A stretch of DNA of 64,000 nucleotides from Aquibium sp. ELW1220 (lineage in GTDB: Bacteria; Pseudomonadota; Alphaproteobacteria; Rhizobiales; Rhizobiaceae). The DNA lies in contig NZ_JAOAOQ010000008.1 in NCBI RefSeq assembly GCF_030398385.1, positions 120,559-184,558 on the forward strand. Reading direction: 5' to 3'. Both the position numbers and the translations under genes were made by a program. Numbering within the stretch: the first letter of the stretch is position 1; the number at the start of each line of letters is the position of its first letter. Below, piece after piece: positions 63,013 through 64,000 of this stretch. The notes beneath the pieces were generated by a model. It saw only the letters and a list, made by a program, of their open reading frames with translations, made no database searches and had not been told where the DNA came from.

Positions 63013-64000
63013 ATGGACTGGCGGATGGCGATCGGGAGGCAGCAGGCGGCGCTGAGGAGCGTCGTGGCCGGTCTCGTCGCGATGGTCGGCGCCGGCAGCG
63101 CCGACGCGGCCGACGCGGCCGAACTCGCCGCCGAGCGGCCGACGCTTGCCCGCCACCGCCACCGCGCGCTGCTTCGGCTGGTGCGGCCGGCCGAGGCGGC
63201 CGCGCGGCGGCTCATCATCGCGCTGGCGCTCGCCGTTCCCGCCGCGGCGGAGAATGCCCGCCCGGCCGCCGATCCGTCGCCGGACACCGCCCGTCCGTCC
63301 GCAGGCCCGGCGCCTGATGCGGGACCCGCAGCATCGCCCGTCGCCGCGAGCCCGCCGTCCGCCGCAGCGATCCATGACGCGGCCGCGCCGAAGCCCCCCG
63401 CAACCGGCCGTCCGCGCCGCGCGTTCCAGCCGCGCCAGCCCCGAACGAAGTCGGCCATCCTGCGCAACGGCATCGGCACCGGCATCGTCCTGCCGCGCGC
63501 CGTCGCCGGCCAGCCGTCTCCCGTCCTGCCGGCCTGGGCGGTCGAACCGCCCCGGCCGCCGCGCGGCCTGCGCCTGCCGCTCACCGACGCCGTCCGCCGC
63601 GTGCGGGTGCGGCGCGTTGCGATGCGCGACCTGCCGCGCATCGCGATCGCTGGCCTTCCCATGGACCGCCCGCCGCGCCGGCCGCTGCCGACGCCCGACG
63701 ACAGGCTCGACGCGACGCACCTCATCCTGCGCATCCGCGCGCTCGCCCGCGCGCTGGAGGACCTGCCCGGCGAGGCGCGCCGCTTCCGCCGCTGGCACGC
63801 CCGCAACGCCGCCGCAATCGCGCGGGCCCGCGCCGCCGAAGACGCGCGCGACCGGCAGATCGCCGCCGAAGGCGAGCGCTGCGGACAGGTCGCCGGCCGT
63901 CACCGGTACAAGGCCGGTCTCGCCGGCGTCCGCCTCGTGCATCTGCCCGGCGGGCTGGGGCTCGCCGGCGTGCCCGCTGCCCCGCCGCCGGCCCTGCCGC
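63013..64000 (+). CDS. Unknown Ala/Arg/Pro-rich protein (3' end cut by window)
   Basis: The frame opens at ATG (MDWRMAIGRQQAALRSVVAG), after AAAGGAGGGCGTTC, a strong ribosome site, and runs off the right edge: at least 329 residues. An N-terminal helix is followed by a low-complexity Ala/Pro stretch (about 85-140), then segments such as DRLDATHLILRIRALARALEDLPGEARRF that look like a true conserved helical domain. Very basic overall. I do not recognise the family; similar hypothetical proteins occur in Rhizobiales (not checked). The opposite strand is also open but lacks a plausible start. Confidence 0.6.
   Translation, partial: MDWRMAIGRQQAALRSVVAGLVAMVGAGSADAADAAELAAERPTLARHRHRALLRLVRPAEAAARRLIIALALAVPAAAENARPAADPSPDTARPSAGPAPDAGPAASPVAASPPSAAAIHDAAAPKPPATGRPRRAFQPRQPRTKSAILRNGIGTGIVLPRAVAGQPSPVLPAWAVEPPRPPRGLRLPLTDAVRRVRVRRVAMRDLPRIAIAGLPMDRPPRRPLPTPDDRLDATHLILRIRALARALEDLPGEARRFRRWHARNAAAIARARAAEDARDRQIAAEGERCGQVAGRHRYKAGLAGVRLVHLPGGLGLAGVPAAPPPALP

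Noticed and set aside
62622..63942. Minus-strand frames opposite the gene at 63013
   Set aside because: They are long but extremely Arg/Gly/Ala-rich, while the plus frame has a strong ribosome site and a plausible helical domain.

Overview
This 64-kb, very GC-rich window (long open frames on every strand) looks like a chromosomal segment of an aerobic alphaproteobacterium, most likely Hyphomicrobiales (Rhizobiales). The grounds are DUF1127 and entericidin small proteins, GlxA/LysR regulators, a soxBDAG operon, several dimethylglycine-dehydrogenase paralogues and many rhizobial-type palindromic intergenic repeats. The genus is an inference. No rRNA, tRNA, CRISPR array or intact insertion sequence was seen.

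Region 1 (2-3801) ends a glycosyltransferase gene and holds a small unknown protein, a 4Fe-4S protein, a dienelactone-hydrolase-like enzyme and cytochrome b561. Region 2 (4091-17093) is a corrinoid methyltransferase locus. A non-pyrrolysine MttB-family methyltransferase is divergent from a corrinoid protein, a DUF1638 protein, a 'virulence factor' domain protein, a methyl-H4folate:corrinoid methyltransferase and a [2Fe-2S]-ASKHA corrinoid activator. Two esterases, a LysR regulator and a GlxA/GbdR-like regulator follow. Region 3 (17222-22530) holds membrane and secreted proteins and the first FAD/GcvT demethylating dehydrogenase. Region 4 (22675-30508, minus) is a tightly coupled operon for what looks like a polyprenyl-phosphate-linked pentose: HAD-UbiA fusion, DprE1-like oxidase, SMR-like flippase, epimerase, class III aminotransferase, GT-C-like membrane protein and FkbM methyltransferase.

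Region 5 (30886-35090) holds an HTH/PIN toxin-antitoxin pair, a small secreted protein and a large MscS-type channel. Region 6 (35271-40413) is soxBDAG, heterotetrameric sarcosine oxidase. Region 7 (about 40430-47300) is an accessory defence island: a TIGR02391 protein, an IetA-like AAA ATPase with an IetS-like subtilisin protease, and a DUF3800 protein. Region 8 (47310-52084) has a PQQ quinohaemoprotein dehydrogenase between a broken and an intact MoaD/ThiS gene, then a BNR-repeat protein divergent from a MarR regulator. Region 9 (52085-53542) is a non-coding block of repeats, including a 255-bp tandem repeat. Region 10 (53543-62539) has a nitroreductase, an XRE-cupin regulator, two more FAD/GcvT dehydrogenases, a homocysteine-methyltransferase-like protein and an aminotransferase. 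REPIN-like hairpins and a partial unknown gene end the window.

The unifying theme is stepwise demethylation of methylated amines such as betaines. MttB and the corrinoid protein would remove the first methyl group to tetrahydrofolate. FAD/GcvT dehydrogenases and sarcosine oxidase would remove later ones as methylene-tetrahydrofolate. The homocysteine-methyltransferase-like enzyme may provide another methyl sink. Substrates are inferred, not shown.
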